Positions 63,978 through 64,000 of a DNA stretch of 64,000 nt are shown here, in pieces. The stretch is from Azolla caroliniana. Its lineage: Eukaryota > Polypodiophyta. Every line of letters begins with the position of its first letter. Positions within the stretch are counted from its first letter, which is position 1. Position numbers and translations under genes: made by a program. The DNA is taken from assembly GCA_043228905.1 (NCBI GenBank), contig JBHGNT010000016.1, positions 12,152,001-12,216,000 on the forward strand, written 5' to 3'. Below the pieces are notes generated by a model, which saw only the letters and a program-made list of their open reading frames with translations, was not told where the DNA came from and made no database searches.

Positions 63978-64000
63978 ATATTGGGAATAACTAGCCTTGA

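Larger units (their letters stand above)
53327..64000 (-). repeat. Tandem array of tRNA-Val-like modules, ~1.5-kb unit
   Basis: At least seven units, running off the window end. A full unit has five tRNA-like modules (A-E) in order on the plus-strand map, all read from the minus strand. Start-to-start distances in units 1-5: A-B 196, B-C 414-415, C-D 194-195, D-E 320-323, E-A 344 or 410-412. Unit length is about 1,473 or 1,540 bp depending on one or two copies of a ~66-bp subrepeat (TAGCCCATGTGGTAGAGAG...). Spacers are AT-rich and non-coding. Units 1-3 recur as units 4-6 at a constant offset of 4,552-4,553 bp. Modules A, B and E keep the anticodon arm (CTAGT/ACTAG), T arm and Pol III boxes; C and D are decayed. 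Confidence 0.95.

Noticed and set aside
53327-64000. CRISPR array or SINE cluster
   Set aside because: Spacing is far too large and eukaryotic context rules out CRISPR. SINEs would have a tRNA head plus a unique body, an A-rich tail and individual TSDs; here the modules sit in a homogeneous tandem unit without tails or TSDs.
53327-64000. Organellar tRNA cluster inserted in the nucleus
   Set aside because: Three valine anticodons with the same body, in tandem units, do not resemble plastid or mitochondrial gene order, and the modules look like nuclear tRNA-Val.
53327-64000. Centromeric satellite call
   Set aside because: The higher-order pattern is suggestive, but nothing in the sequence shows CENH3 association or megabase extent, so I report only a tandem array.

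Overview
This window looks like nuclear, transposon-dense (heterochromatin-like) DNA of a land plant. The clues are Copia and Gypsy LTR retrotransposons of plant type, primer-binding sites complementary to the 3' end of initiator tRNA-Met, 5-bp target-site duplications (TSDs), and tRNA-Val-like genes that resemble plant nuclear tRNA-Val. I cannot name the species. I found no ordinary host protein-coding gene: every convincing protein signal belongs to a retrotransposon.

Layout. 1-2472 and 9489-10029: Copia remnants on the minus strand, split by a nearly intact chromodomain Gypsy element (G2, 2473-9488, LTRs 454/454 bp, TSD TGCAT). 10238-16582: a decayed minus-strand Gypsy (G1) with an Athila/Tat-like integrase and a long extra open reading frame after pol, carrying a solo LTR (14527-14927, TSD GTTTT). 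16583-21368: a second decayed chromovirus (G4, minus). 21369-23670 and 36169-36324: Copia fragments with a solo G2-type LTR (22868-23312, TSD ATGGG). 23671-36163: plus-strand Gypsy G3, a relative of G1 (TSD CATGT), whose 3' LTR is split by a full-length Copia (C1, 30283-35747, TSD GTCGA) with an uninterrupted polyprotein of about 1,357 codons. 36325-45640: Gypsy and Copia fragments around a second Copia (C2, 38445-42796, TSD TGTAC) that has lost its reverse transcriptase. 45640-49869: tandem duplication, an LTR and a divergent minus-strand Gypsy pol (G5). 49870-53326: a Copia 3' LTR (split by a 1.36-kb solo LTR rich in internal repeats) and its pol fragment.

53327-64000 is the most striking part. 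It is a tandem array with a unit of about 1.47-1.54 kb that contains no protein gene. A complete unit holds five tRNA-sized (mostly 73-nt) tRNA-like modules, all on the minus strand and at nearly fixed spacing (196, 415, 195, 323, then 344 or 411 bp). I count 36 modules. Three positions per unit (A, B, E) fold as tRNA-Val with anticodons AAC, CAC and UAC and keep Pol III A and B boxes; positions C and D are degenerate. The array also shows a three-unit higher-order period of about 4,552 bp.

How the parts relate: the left 53 kb records repeated nested insertion, LTR-LTR recombination, deletion and nonsense decay. The right 11 kb is an unequal-exchange type tRNA-Val satellite that abuts a truncated Copia. 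Whether any tRNA copies are transcribed, and whether the C1 Copia is still mobile, are the two most testable questions.
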